This document shows positions 1 through 7,608 of a stretch of 32,230 nucleotides of DNA, one piece after another (the first letter of the stretch is position 1; each line of letters starts with the position of its first letter). The notes beneath the pieces were generated by a model. The model did no database searches. It had not been told where the DNA came from and saw nothing but the letters and a program-made list of their open reading frames with translations. Source of the DNA: Actinomycetales bacterium (GTDB taxonomy: Bacteria > Actinomycetota > Actinomycetes > Actinomycetales > Quadrisphaeraceae); NCBI GenBank assembly GCA_022701985.1, contig JAKONK010000097.1, forward strand, positions 1-32,230, in the 5' to 3' direction. The translations under genes and the position numbers were made by a program.

Positions 1-4
1 GGCC

Positions 5-454
5 ATGGAGGAGAAGGACCAGGGCTTCACCCTGATCGAGCTCCTCGTCGTCATGATCATCATCGGCATCCTCGCGGCGATCGCGATCCCGGTGTTCCTG
101 AACCAGCGCCAGAAGGCGGTGGACAGCAGCATCAAGTCCGACCTGCGCACGGTCGCCAACAGCGTCGAGACCTTCAGCGTGGACAGCCAGGCGTACCCAA
201 CCTCTGCCCAGTTCACCGCCAGCACCGGAGCGCCGAGTGGCAATCAGGTCACCGTCGGCACCACCCCCATCGCGGTGAGCAGCGGCAACACCGTCACCTA
301 CATCGTCCAGAGCGCCGCGAACGGAGGGGGGTACTGCCTCGGCGGCTGGAACGCCAAGGCGACCGCCAATGCGACGAGCCTGCAGTACTGGTACGTCAGC
401 ACGAAGGGCGGGCTCCAGTCCACCCCCAGCGGTACTCCTTCGGTCTGCACCTGA
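5..454 (+). CDS. Type IV prepilin (major-pilin-like, PilA family)
   Basis: This is a class III signal peptide prepilin. A six-residue charged leader is followed by Gly7 and the mature sequence starting FTLIE, with Glu at mature position 5, then a hydrophobic helix (about residues 8-29) ending at a proline and an NQRQKA segment typical of pilin alpha-1. The C-terminal globular part is short, rich in Ser, Thr and Gly, and has two cysteines (in YCLGG and SVCT) that could form the C-terminal disulfide loop. At 149 residues the size fits a major pilin. It would be cleaved and methylated by the prepilin peptidase encoded downstream and assembled in the membrane. The frame is open to the left window edge, so the true start may lie further upstream; the ATG used here gives a normal short leader. 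A strong hairpin follows, which could raise its expression over the minor pilins. Confidence 0.9.
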   Translation: MEEKDQGFTLIELLVVMIIIGILAAIAIPVFLNQRQKAVDSSIKSDLRTVANSVETFSVDSQAYPTSAQFTASTGAPSGNQVTVGTTPIAVSSGNTVTYIVQSAANGGGYCLGGWNAKATANATSLQYWYVSTKGGLQSTPSGTPSVCT

Positions 455-462
455 GGTGACAA

Positions 463-497
463 CCGCGGGCCCGCACCCTCCGGGGGCGGGCCCGCGG
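463..497 (+). terminator. Perfect 12-bp hairpin after the pilin gene
   Basis: The arms 463-474 and 486-497 are perfect reverse complements (all G/C) around an 11-nt loop, beginning 8 nt after the pilin stop. No T-tract follows, as is usual for actinobacterial terminators. It could be a full terminator, a partial terminator, or a 3' stabiliser that makes pilin mRNA more abundant than the minor-pilin message. No clear promoter is visible between it and the next gene at 540. Confidence 0.65.
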
Positions 498-539
498 CCA
501 CATCCACCGACCGTCGTCACCAGCCCTGGGGGAGTCGCT

Positions 540-1187
540 GTGGAACACGTGGACGGCCAGGACGACCAGGCGGGGGAGGACCAGACCGACGACGGCTTCA
601 CCCTCGTCGAGGTCGTGGTCGCCCTCGGCCTGCTCAGCGTCGTGGCCACCTCGGCGCTGTCGATGTTCGTCGCGTCGATGAAGCACGCCGACGGGCAGCG
701 CGAGCGCCAGGTGGCGGTCGCCGTCGTCAACGACGCGGTGGAGCGAGTCCACTCGGTGCGCTCCACGGTCACCAGCACCACGTCCCAGACCGTCGCCGGT
801 CTCGCGGGCACCGGCCAGGTGGGCGGCCTGACCTCGGGGCGCACCCCGTCCGACGTCGCCACCGCCTGGAACGCGACCAGCTTCCCCGGCAAGGCCGACA
901 CCCGTCCCGCCTGGGACGCGAACACCCCCGCCGGGCCGCTCGCGGTGCCGCTGTCGGTGCCCTCACAGGTCGGTGGCACGACCTACACGACGACCACGCT
1001 CGTCGGCACCTGCACCCTGGCGACCGCCGCGGGCGGGGCCTGCTCCCTCACGGGCTCCGGTCCGGTCGTGCAGCGGGTCGTCGTCGTCGTGACCTGGACC
1101 GGCGCAGGGTGCTCGCCCACGTGCTCGGCCACCAGCTCCTCGCTCGTCGACGGTCACAGCGACCCGACCTGGCGGGTCGCCTCGTGA
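540..1187 (+). CDS. PilV-like minor prepilin, module A
   Basis: This is a minor type IV pilin of 215 residues. After an acidic leader of 19 residues comes the cleavage site G|FTLVE, with the conserved Glu at mature position 5, then a hydrophobic helix to about residue 42. It resembles the PilV/PulI-type group that primes or caps pilus assembly. GTG at 540 was chosen as the start because a GGGGGAG sequence stands just upstream and the leader then has a normal length. An earlier ATG at 369 in the same frame lies inside the pilin gene and would give an implausibly long leader. The body contains the pairs TCTLA...ACSL and CSPTC, so disulfides are possible. The gene ends in a GTGA overlap with the PilW-like gene. 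The module B paralogue (4382-5314) has a longer C terminus. Confidence 0.82.
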   Translation: MEHVDGQDDQAGEDQTDDGFTLVEVVVALGLLSVVATSALSMFVASMKHADGQRERQVAVAVVNDAVERVHSVRSTVTSTTSQTVAGLAGTGQVGGLTSGRTPSDVATAWNATSFPGKADTRPAWDANTPAGPLAVPLSVPSQVGGTTYTTTTLVGTCTLATAAGGACSLTGSGPVVQRVVVVVTWTGAGCSPTCSATSSSLVDGHSDPTWRVAS

Positions 1188-1873
1188 GCCCGTCACGCAC
1201 GACCTCACCCGTCCCCGTGCAGCCGGCCCCGCGGGGCGACGACGGCGCGACCCTGGTCGAGCTGCTCGTGGCGATGAGCATCCTCACCACGGTGCTCGTG
1301 GTCATGCTGTCGGCCGTGGTCGGCCTGGGCCGCATGACCGTGAAGACGCAGAACCTCACCGACGCCACCGGCGACGTCCGCACCGTCTACCTGCGCCTGG
1401 ACCGCGACGTCCGCTACGCCGACGCCATCAGCGTCCCGGGTGAGGTCTCCGGCGACTGGTTCGTGGAGATGACCAGCCCCGAGAGGGCCACCAGCGGGAT
1501 CCGCTGCACCCAGTGGCGCCTCCACCAGGCCGGGTCGTCCCTCCAGGTGCGCACCTGGGTCCGCGGCGCAGCGGTGCCCACCACCTGGACCACGGTCGCC
1601 GGGTCCCTCGCGACCGACCCGGCCCGCGCGCCCTTCACCCGCGCCGCCGCCGGCTCGACGCCCTCGCAGGGCGCGCAGGTCCCGCTCGCGCGCCAGCAGC
1701 TCGGCGTGCACCTGCTCGCCCAGCGCGGCACCGGCGAGCCCGCTGGGAAGGTCGTGGTGGACACCGCCTTCACCGCGCGCAACAGCAGCGCCGGCTCACC
1801 GGGCAACGCCGACACGACGACCGCCGTCACCGACCTCTGCGGCAGCACCGCGACGATCCGGAGCACCTCGTGA
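1184..1873 (+). CDS. PilW-like minor prepilin, module A
   Basis: This is a minor prepilin of 229 residues. The leader ends at Gly21, followed by ATLVE with Glu at mature position 5 and a hydrophobic helix (about 22-45). The middle contains LRLDRDVRYADAI, which fits the type J/PilW pseudopilin group, and RCTQW with an LQVRTW strand. It is expected to join the other minor pilins in a membrane complex that starts and decorates the pilus. The GTG start lies inside the stop of the previous gene (GTGA), so translation is probably coupled, and its own stop overlaps the next start in the same way. The paralogue is at 5311-5967. Assignment to PilW rests on position, motif and size, not on a full alignment. 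Confidence 0.78.
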   Translation: MSPSRTTSPVPVQPAPRGDDGATLVELLVAMSILTTVLVVMLSAVVGLGRMTVKTQNLTDATGDVRTVYLRLDRDVRYADAISVPGEVSGDWFVEMTSPERATSGIRCTQWRLHQAGSSLQVRTWVRGAAVPTTWTTVAGSLATDPARAPFTRAAAGSTPSQGAQVPLARQQLGVHLLAQRGTGEPAGKVVVDTAFTARNSSAGSPGNADTTTAVTDLCGSTATIRSTS

Positions 1874-3456
1874 GCACTCCGCAGACCACCCGCTCCGGCC
1901 CGCAGGGGGCCGGCACCACCGACGGCGCTGACGACGCCGGGATCGCCCTGCTGAGCGTCATCATGCTGGTCCTGGTCGTCGCGACCCTGAGCCTGCTCGC
2001 CGTCGGTGCGGTGATGGCCCAGGTGAAGCCGCTGAGCTACACCACCAAGACCGCCGGCACCATCGCGGCCGCCGAGTCCGGCAGCCAGGCGGCCCTGGCC
2101 GCGGTGCGCGCCGCCACCCGCGTCGACGGGGTCGACGGCAAGACGTACGGCGACACCACCCGGCTCCCGTGCCAGCTGGCGGGGACCCTCCCCTCCCGCG
2201 GCCCGGTGCTCGCGTACGCGGTGACGGTCGACTACTACACCAGCGACCCGTCCCAGCAGCCCGCGAGCTGGCTCGCCGCCAACCACCTGACGTGCTCCGC
2301 GAGCTCCGGTGTCAGCGCCACCGGGGACGCACCGAAGTACGCGCTCATCACGTCCACCGCCACGCAGGACGGCGTGGTGGGGATCGCCGACACCAGCGGC
2401 AACCGGCTCCTGCGGGCGACCTACGCCCTGCAGACGACGTCGCTGAACATTCCGGGCGGCCTCTTCTGGTCGTACGGCAAGAAGACCTGCCTCCAGGTGC
2501 GGGGGACGGCCGTGGAGGGCGCTGCCCTGGAGTACGCCGCCCCGTCGGCCTGCCAGGCCCGGACGGCGGACCTCATGTGGGTCCACGACACCGACAACAA
2601 GCTCAAGCTGGCCTCGACGCTCAGCGCGTCGTCCCAGCTGTGCGTGACGGCTGTCGGCAGCGCCGCCCAGCTCGAGCAGTGCGCCCCGGCGCGGACCGAC
2701 GACCAGGTGCTCAGCTACACCGGCCAGACCTTCTCCATGAAGGGCGCTCGGTGCCTGTGGTCCGAGCGCAGGGCGACCCCGTCCACCGACGGGATCGACG
2801 TGGCGCACGTCAGTCGGTGCAGCAGCAACGACTACACCGACTGGTGGAGCTGGTCGCCCGAGCCCGCCGTCGGCGCCGGTGACTCCGGCTACGCCTCGGG
2901 GCAGTTCGTCAACTACAAGTACTTCGGGTCGTGCTTCGAGATCACCCGCGAGGACCCGTGGGCGAACGTCGAGGGCGTCGCCCCGTGCAAGCACGCCGGC
3001 GCCAGCACCAACACCTACAACCAGGTCTGGACCCTCACCACCTCCGCCGGCGCCGGCGACTGGCCCACCGCCGACCAGCCGGTCAAGAGCGGCACGCTGT
3101 CCATCAAGGCCAACAACCACAACCAGCGCTGCCTCAGCCGCCTCGAGACCACGCGCTCGGACGACATGGGCACCTGGAGCCCCGACTACCCCGCCCTGGC
3201 GGACTGCAACGGCACCCCCCAGCAGCGCTTCACCGTCATCGGCTACACCGGCGACTACTACACCAGCTACCTCATCAAGGACGACCTCGGCCGCTGCCTG
3301 GGCTCCGGACCGGTCTACCACCCCGCCCAGGGCTTCGACTACCCGACGGTCATCGCCGCCGCCTGCACCGGCGGCCCCGAGCAGCGCTGGAACGCCCCGG
3401 CCAACCTCGTGCCGGGCGACGTCAACCACGTCCTCGAGACGCCGGTGACGCGATGA
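1870..3456 (+). CDS. PilX/GspK-like minor pilin with ricin-type lectin region, module A
   Basis: This large minor pilin (528 residues) combines a pilin N terminus with a lectin-like body. The cleavage site is DAG|IALLS at residue 24, followed by a hydrophobic helix to about 47. Mature position 5 is Ser instead of Glu, as in tip pseudopilins of the GspK class. From about residue 197 to 510 there are cysteine-bounded repeats with the feel of ricin-B beta-trefoils, for example CLQVRG, LMWVHD, LCVTAV...LEQC, NQVWTL, RCLSRL and EQRWNAP, enough for about two trefoil units. It is inferred to sit at the pilus tip and bind carbohydrate on a surface or cell. The GTG start overlaps the previous stop, and the gene ends in an ATGA overlap with the peptidase gene. 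The sugar specificity cannot be read from the sequence. Confidence 0.78.
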   Translation: MSTPQTTRSGPQGAGTTDGADDAGIALLSVIMLVLVVATLSLLAVGAVMAQVKPLSYTTKTAGTIAAAESGSQAALAAVRAATRVDGVDGKTYGDTTRLPCQLAGTLPSRGPVLAYAVTVDYYTSDPSQQPASWLAANHLTCSASSGVSATGDAPKYALITSTATQDGVVGIADTSGNRLLRATYALQTTSLNIPGGLFWSYGKKTCLQVRGTAVEGAALEYAAPSACQARTADLMWVHDTDNKLKLASTLSASSQLCVTAVGSAAQLEQCAPARTDDQVLSYTGQTFSMKGARCLWSERRATPSTDGIDVAHVSRCSSNDYTDWWSWSPEPAVGAGDSGYASGQFVNYKYFGSCFEITREDPWANVEGVAPCKHAGASTNTYNQVWTLTTSAGAGDWPTADQPVKSGTLSIKANNHNQRCLSRLETTRSDDMGTWSPDYPALADCNGTPQQRFTVIGYTGDYYTSYLIKDDLGRCLGSGPVYHPAQGFDYPTVIAAACTGGPEQRWNAPANLVPGDVNHVLETPVTR

Positions 3457-4262
3457 GCGCCGCGCTGGTGGCCCTCGTGGTCCTCGCCGCCGTCGTGGGG
3501 CTCGCCGTCGGTTCCTTCCTCAACGTGGTGGTGCACCGCGTCCCCGCCGGCGCCTCGGTGGTCCGACCGCCCAGCGCCTGCCCCGCCTGCGCCAGCCCCG
3601 TCGCCGCCCGGGACAACGTCCCGGTGCTCTCGTGGGTGCTGCTGCGTGGTCGATGCCGCTCCTGCGCCGCCCCCATCAGCGGCCGCTACCCCCTGGTCGA
3701 GCTGGCCACGGCCGGGCTCTTCGCCGCCGTGACCGCCTGGGCCGCCCACGAGGGCAGGTGGGCCCTGCTGCCCGTGCTGCTCTACCTGGCGGCTGCCGGC
3801 CTCGCGCTCGCGCTCATCGACCTCGACGTGCGCCGCCTGCCCGATGCCATCGTGCTCCCCGCCTACCCCGTCACCGCCGCCCTGCTGGGCCTGGCCGCGG
3901 TGCTGGAGCACGACGGCGCCGCCGCGCTGCGGGCGCTCGCCGGCGGCCTCCTCCTGTACGGCCTCTACTTCGCCCTCGCCGTGGCTCGTCCCGGCGGCAT
4001 GGGCTTCGGAGACGTCAAGCTCGCCGGCGTCCTGGGCGCCGTCCTCGGCTACGCCGGGTGGTCGGCGCTCGCGGTGGGGGCCTTCTCCGCCTTCGTGCTG
4101 GGCGGCCTGGTGGGGGTCGCCCTGGTCGCCTCCGGGGTGCTGCGGCGCCGCGGGCACCTGCCCTTCGGTCCGTTCATGCTCGCCGGTGCCGCGCTCGGGG
4201 TCGTCGCCGGTGACGCCCTCGGGCGCTGGTACCTGGCGCTGAGCGGCTTCCCGGTCACCTGA
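3453..4262 (+). CDS. pilD: Prepilin peptidase (type IV leader peptidase/N-methyltransferase), module A
   Basis: This 269-residue polytopic membrane enzyme removes the leader of prepilins and methylates the new N-terminal residue. An N-terminal GSFLNVVVHRVP segment is followed by the two CxxC pairs (Cys43/46 and Cys68/71) of the DiS-P-DiS domain. Then comes the aspartyl protease part of family A24: IDLDVRRLPD (Asp near 125) and GFGDVKL (Asp187), each next to membrane helices. All key residues are present, so this copy should be active and could serve every prepilin in the window. The ATG start overlaps the TGA of the PilX-like gene. It is the last gene of module A; a 119-bp spacer with a promoter-like motif follows before module B. 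Confidence 0.93.
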   Translation: MSAALVALVVLAAVVGLAVGSFLNVVVHRVPAGASVVRPPSACPACASPVAARDNVPVLSWVLLRGRCRSCAAPISGRYPLVELATAGLFAAVTAWAAHEGRWALLPVLLYLAAAGLALALIDLDVRRLPDAIVLPAYPVTAALLGLAAVLEHDGAAALRALAGGLLLYGLYFALAVARPGGMGFGDVKLAGVLGAVLGYAGWSALAVGAFSAFVLGGLVGVALVASGVLRRRGHLPFGPFMLAGAALGVVAGDALGRWYLALSGFPVT

Positions 4263-4309
4263 GGGCGCCACCTCCCGGCACCTCAGGGACGACCGATCGG
4301 GTAGCGATG

Positions 4310-4338
4310 ATCAAGGCTGCTCCACGCCCTGCCGATCA
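4310..4338 (+). promoter_or_regulatory. FliA/WhiG-type promoter motif before module B
   Basis: ATCA at 4310-4313, a 17-nt spacer, then GCCGATCA at 4331-4338. The -10 part differs by one base from the FliA/WhiG consensus GCCGATAA. The -35 part and spacing resemble the CTCA-N15/17-GCCGA form that I recall for FliA-type sigma factors of motile actinomycetes. About 17 nt further on, ACCACGGACC (4355-4364) is also found in the same relative place before pilM. The motif supports the GTG at 4382 as the start of the next gene. Confidence 0.55.
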
Positions 4339-4381
4339 GGACTCGCAGGACACCACCACGGACCACCCAGGGGATCGAGCT

Positions 4382-5314
4382 GTGCAGCTGACGGACCGCC
4401 ACACCCGCGAAGACGGTGCGACCGACGACGGCTTCACGCTGGTCGAGGTCATCGTCGCGCTGGCCCTCCTCGGAGTGATCGCCACGGCGACCCTCGGCTT
4501 CTTCATCTCCGGGACGCGGACGTCCACCGACCTGCAGCGCCGCCAGGTGGCGGTCGCCCTGGCCAACGCGGCCGTCGAGGACGCGCGCGGTCTGCCCGTC
4601 ACGGTGCAGACGAGCACCACGGGCGGCACCACGACGACGTGGCCGCTGCTCGTCCGCGGACGCACCCAGAGCTCGGTGAGCAGCCAGTGGTCCGCCTCCG
4701 GCTCTCCGGCGAGCACGACCTTCCCAGCGTGGGACCCCTCGAGCCCCGTCGGCGCGCTCCTGGTGGCGCCGACGAAGACCGACCGGGTCGGGACGGCGTC
4801 CTACACGACCACGACCTACATCGGCACGTGCTACCGCCTGCGGGCCACCACCTCCCAGCCGTGCGACCGCGCCGGCGGGGAGCGCGCGAACCAGCCGCCC
4901 GCGGGTTACGAGGAGCTCGTCCGCATCAGCGCCACCACCGCGTGGGGGACGGCGCAGGAGTGCTCCGGCAGCGCCTGCTCCTACACGGCGAGCGTGCTGG
5001 TCGACACGTCCGTGGACCCCGAGTGGAACACCTCGGGCGGACGGGCCGTCGACGACACCGCCACCGTGGCGAGGGGCACCCGCCAGACGCTCGACGTCCT
5101 GAACAACGACACGATGATCCCAGCGAGGACCAGCCCCGTGACCGTGAGGTCCGCGCCGAGCGGCATGAGGGCCACGGCCGACCCTGCGGGGACCATCACG
5201 CTGGAGGTCCCCGCCGACGCGGCCCTGGGGTCGGTCACCGTCACCTACTTCGTGAAGGACGCCTACGGTGCGACGTCCAACACCGCCACCGTGCGCGTCA
5301 CGGTGACCCGGTGA
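4382..5314 (+). CDS. PilV-like minor prepilin with Ig/cadherin-like C-terminal tail, module B
   Basis: This is a minor prepilin of 310 residues. The leader ends at Gly17, followed by FTLVE and a hydrophobic helix to about 42. The pilin part up to about residue 218 parallels the module A PilV-like protein (WNTS...DPEW/DPTW near its end). Residues 221-310 are an added domain: it opens with AVDDTATVARGT, continues with LDVLNNDT and ends with VTYFVKDAYGATSNTATVRVTV. This is the pattern of bacterial Ig/cadherin-like (Big_9/VCBS-type) modules of surface proteins. GTG at 4382 was chosen because AGGGGA lies seven bases upstream and a promoter motif precedes it; an ATG at 4307 in the same frame would lie upstream of the promoter's -35. 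The gene ends in a GTGA overlap with the PilW-like gene. Confidence 0.8.
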   Translation: MQLTDRHTREDGATDDGFTLVEVIVALALLGVIATATLGFFISGTRTSTDLQRRQVAVALANAAVEDARGLPVTVQTSTTGGTTTTWPLLVRGRTQSSVSSQWSASGSPASTTFPAWDPSSPVGALLVAPTKTDRVGTASYTTTTYIGTCYRLRATTSQPCDRAGGERANQPPAGYEELVRISATTAWGTAQECSGSACSYTASVLVDTSVDPEWNTSGGRAVDDTATVARGTRQTLDVLNNDTMIPARTSPVTVRSAPSGMRATADPAGTITLEVPADAALGSVTVTYFVKDAYGATSNTATVRVTVTR

Positions 5315-5967
5315 GCGGCGCGCGCGGGCTCGTCCGCCGCCGGTGGGCCGCCGACGGCGGTGCCCGTCCGGACGCCGGCGTGACCCTCGTCGAGACGCTG
5401 GTCGCGATGAGCATCTTCTCCGTGGTCATGGCCATCTTCATGTCGGCCGTGCTGTCGATGACGACGAGCACCAGCCGCGTGAACAACACCGCGGACGCCG
5501 GTGACGGAGTCCGGGCGGTCTTCCTGCGCCTGGACCGGCAGGTCCGGTACGCCGACGCCATCAACCAGCCCTCTCCGGCTCCGGGAGGCCGCTGGTACGT
5601 GGAGTTCCGCACCGCCCAGCGCGCGGGTGGCCAGCCGACACTGTGCACCCAGTGGCGGTACGACCCCACGACCGCGTCGCTGCAGGTCCGCACCTGGGAC
5701 GACGGGCAGACCCCCGCGGACTCCTTCTCCACCGTCGCCACGCGAGTACTGCCGGACGCCGGCAGCGGGTCGCCCTTCGCGGTGGCGCTCGCCGGCGCCG
5801 ACCACGTCAACCAGAAGCTCACCGTGTCCGTCACCTCCGGGGCCGGCACGGGTGACTCCGCCGGGAGGGCGTCCATGACCACCTCGTTCGTGGCACGCAA
5901 CAGCTCCATCACCTCGCCGAGCAACACCGCCGGCGCTGCTGTCTGCCCGCAGGCCACCCGGCCGTGA
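5311..5967 (+). CDS. PilW-like minor prepilin, module B
   Basis: This 218-residue minor prepilin has a leader ending at Gly23, then VTLVE with Glu at mature position 5 and a hydrophobic helix (about 24-47). It shares LRLDRQVRYADAI, LCTQWRY and LQVRTW with the module A protein at 1184-1873, as well as an FVARNSS stretch near the C terminus, so the two are paralogues. Its role should be the same: part of the minor-pilin complex that primes pilus assembly and presents the large PilX-like protein. The GTG start is inside the stop of the preceding gene and its stop overlaps the next start, both in GTGA form. Loops between the shared strands differ strongly from copy A. Confidence 0.78.
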   Translation: MSGARGLVRRRWAADGGARPDAGVTLVETLVAMSIFSVVMAIFMSAVLSMTTSTSRVNNTADAGDGVRAVFLRLDRQVRYADAINQPSPAPGGRWYVEFRTAQRAGGQPTLCTQWRYDPTTASLQVRTWDDGQTPADSFSTVATRVLPDAGSGSPFAVALAGADHVNQKLTVSVTSGAGTGDSAGRASMTTSFVARNSSITSPSNTAGAAVCPQATRP

Positions 5968-7604
5968 GTGGTCACCAGACCCGGGAGGTCACCGTGCTCC
6001 GCTCTGCCGTGCGCCGGCTCCGAGCCCGGACTGCCGGGAGCCCCCCCACGGGCCCTGAGCAGGACGCCGGCGCGGCGCTGCTCGCCGTGGTCCTGCTCAT
6101 GTTCGTCGTCCTGGCGTTGGCGACCCTCGTCCTCGGTGTGGTCGTGAGCCAGGTCAAGCCCACCCGGGCCACCCAGCAGAGCACACGGCTGATCTTCGCG
6201 GCCGAGACGGGCACGCAGACCGCGCTCGCGCAGATCCGCACCAGCACCGGGGCCGGCGGCGTGGGCTCGCTCCGCGAGCTCCCCTGCCGGGTGGCGGGCG
6301 AGGTGCCGAGTCCCGCGGGGGGGCTGTCCTTCAGCTCGGCGATCACCTACTTCACCCAGGACCCGTCGGGCAAGAGCGACACCTGGCAGACGACCAACGC
6401 CCTGCCCTGCACCGAAGGGGCGGGGGTGCCGCGGCAGCCGGTCTTCGCGCTCGTCAGCACCGTCGGCCAGGACGCGAGCGCCGGCGCGCTCGTCCACTCG
6501 CGCTCCCTGCTGGCCCAGTACGCGTTCCGGGTCAGCAACAAGAACATCCCGGGGGGCGTCATCTTCACGGCTCCGCGCGAGGCCTGCCTGCAGGCGTCGT
6601 CAGCCACCGCGGGGGCGACCGTCATCTACCAGCCGGCCACCAGCTGCAGCAGCAGCAACGACCTCCAGCGCTGGGTGTACGACACCGGCTACCACCTGGT
6701 GCTGGCCAGCACCATCACCGCGACCACGACGGGCGGGACGACGGGCTCGAGCGGGCTCTGCATCACGCAGCCGGCTCTCAGCGCGACGGACCGCACGGTG
6801 TCGCTGCAGGCGTGCACCCTCGACTCACGCTCTGCGATGCAGCTGTGGAGCTACGAGAGCGGAGCGCACTTCCGCGGGCAGAACGCCAGCAACAAGGACT
6901 ACGGCAAGAACTGCCTGTACGCCGGTCAGACGAGCTGGTCCGCGGGAGACACCGTCAAGGCCGGTGGCAGCTCGACCTGCGACGCGGCCAACGAGTCCTG
7001 GGGCTCGTTCAGCCCCGAACCGCAGGTGGGTGCGGGAGCCGCCTCGTTCCAGACGTCGCAGCTCGTCAACTACAAGGAGTTCGGCCGGTGCGCCGACGTC
7101 ACCAACATGACCACGAGCTTCCGCTACATGATCCTCTACCCCTGCAAGCAGGACCCGAGCGGCGGTAGCAAGCTGGCGTGGAACCACCGCTGGTACTACG
7201 GGGCCGAGACCGGGGTCGCAGCTGAGCCCGATGGCGCATCAGGACTGTCGACGCGGGTCCGGGTGCGCTTCCAGAACGACTCGGACCGGACGTCGTGCCT
7301 CACCTCGCCGGCACCGGGATCCGAACCCGCCTACGTCACCTTCCGCAGCTGCGACTCCACGCCCTCCCAGGCGTTCACGCGGTACTACGCGACGGGCTCG
7401 TACACGAGCAGCTACACCTTCGTGGCGAGCGACGGCCGCTGCCTGTCGGTCGGGGAGGAGCAGTCGCCCCGCAACGACGGCGTCTACTGGTCGACCATGG
7501 TGCTCGAGACGTGCGACGGTGGTCCGGCCCAGAAGTGGAACGCTCCGCCGACCGCTCTCGAGCCCAGCGTCAGCCGCCAGCTCGAGACCTCCGTGACGGG
7601 GTGA
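5964..7604 (+). CDS. PilX/GspK-like minor pilin with ricin-type lectin region, module B
   Basis: This 546-residue paralogue of the protein at 1870-3456 has a longer basic leader, the cleavage site DAG|AALLA at residue 36 and a hydrophobic helix to about 63. Mature position 5 is Ala, so the conserved Glu is again missing, as in GspK-type tip pseudopilins. From about residue 199 to 527 it carries cysteine-rich repeats with QxW-like motifs: CLQASS, LQRWVYD, LCITQP...LQAC, QLWSYE, RCADVT, SCLTSP, RCLSVG and QKWNAP. The region again looks like about two beta-trefoil units. The sequence has drifted far from copy A in the loops that would contact a ligand, which suggests a different binding specificity; this is inference. 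A 4-nt gap follows before the broken peptidase gene. Confidence 0.78.
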   Translation: MSGHQTREVTVLRSAVRRLRARTAGSPPTGPEQDAGAALLAVVLLMFVVLALATLVLGVVVSQVKPTRATQQSTRLIFAAETGTQTALAQIRTSTGAGGVGSLRELPCRVAGEVPSPAGGLSFSSAITYFTQDPSGKSDTWQTTNALPCTEGAGVPRQPVFALVSTVGQDASAGALVHSRSLLAQYAFRVSNKNIPGGVIFTAPREACLQASSATAGATVIYQPATSCSSSNDLQRWVYDTGYHLVLASTITATTTGGTTGSSGLCITQPALSATDRTVSLQACTLDSRSAMQLWSYESGAHFRGQNASNKDYGKNCLYAGQTSWSAGDTVKAGGSSTCDAANESWGSFSPEPQVGAGAASFQTSQLVNYKEFGRCADVTNMTTSFRYMILYPCKQDPSGGSKLAWNHRWYYGAETGVAAEPDGASGLSTRVRVRFQNDSDRTSCLTSPAPGSEPAYVTFRSCDSTPSQAFTRYYATGSYTSSYTFVASDGRCLSVGEEQSPRNDGVYWSTMVLETCDGGPAQKWNAPPTALEPSVSRQLETSVTG

Positions 7605-7608
7605 CGAC

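Noticed and set aside
369-539. Upstream extension of the first PilV-like gene to the ATG at 369
   Set aside because: It would overlap the pilin gene and the hairpin and give an 76-residue leader; the GTG at 540 has a ribosome binding site and a normal leader.
1414-3429. Long minus-strand open frame opposite the PilW- and PilX-like genes
   Set aside because: It is a shadow frame rich in Val, Gly and Ala; the plus strand has motifs, ribosome binding sites and overlaps.
4307-4381. ATG at 4307 as start of the second PilV-like gene
   Set aside because: It lies just upstream of the FliA-like promoter motif and would add a long leader; GTG 4382 has a good ribosome binding site.
4263-4381. Cyclic-di-GMP riboswitch before pilus module B
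   Set aside because: The space was checked because of the pilus context, but no GEMM-type core or paired stems could be recognised.
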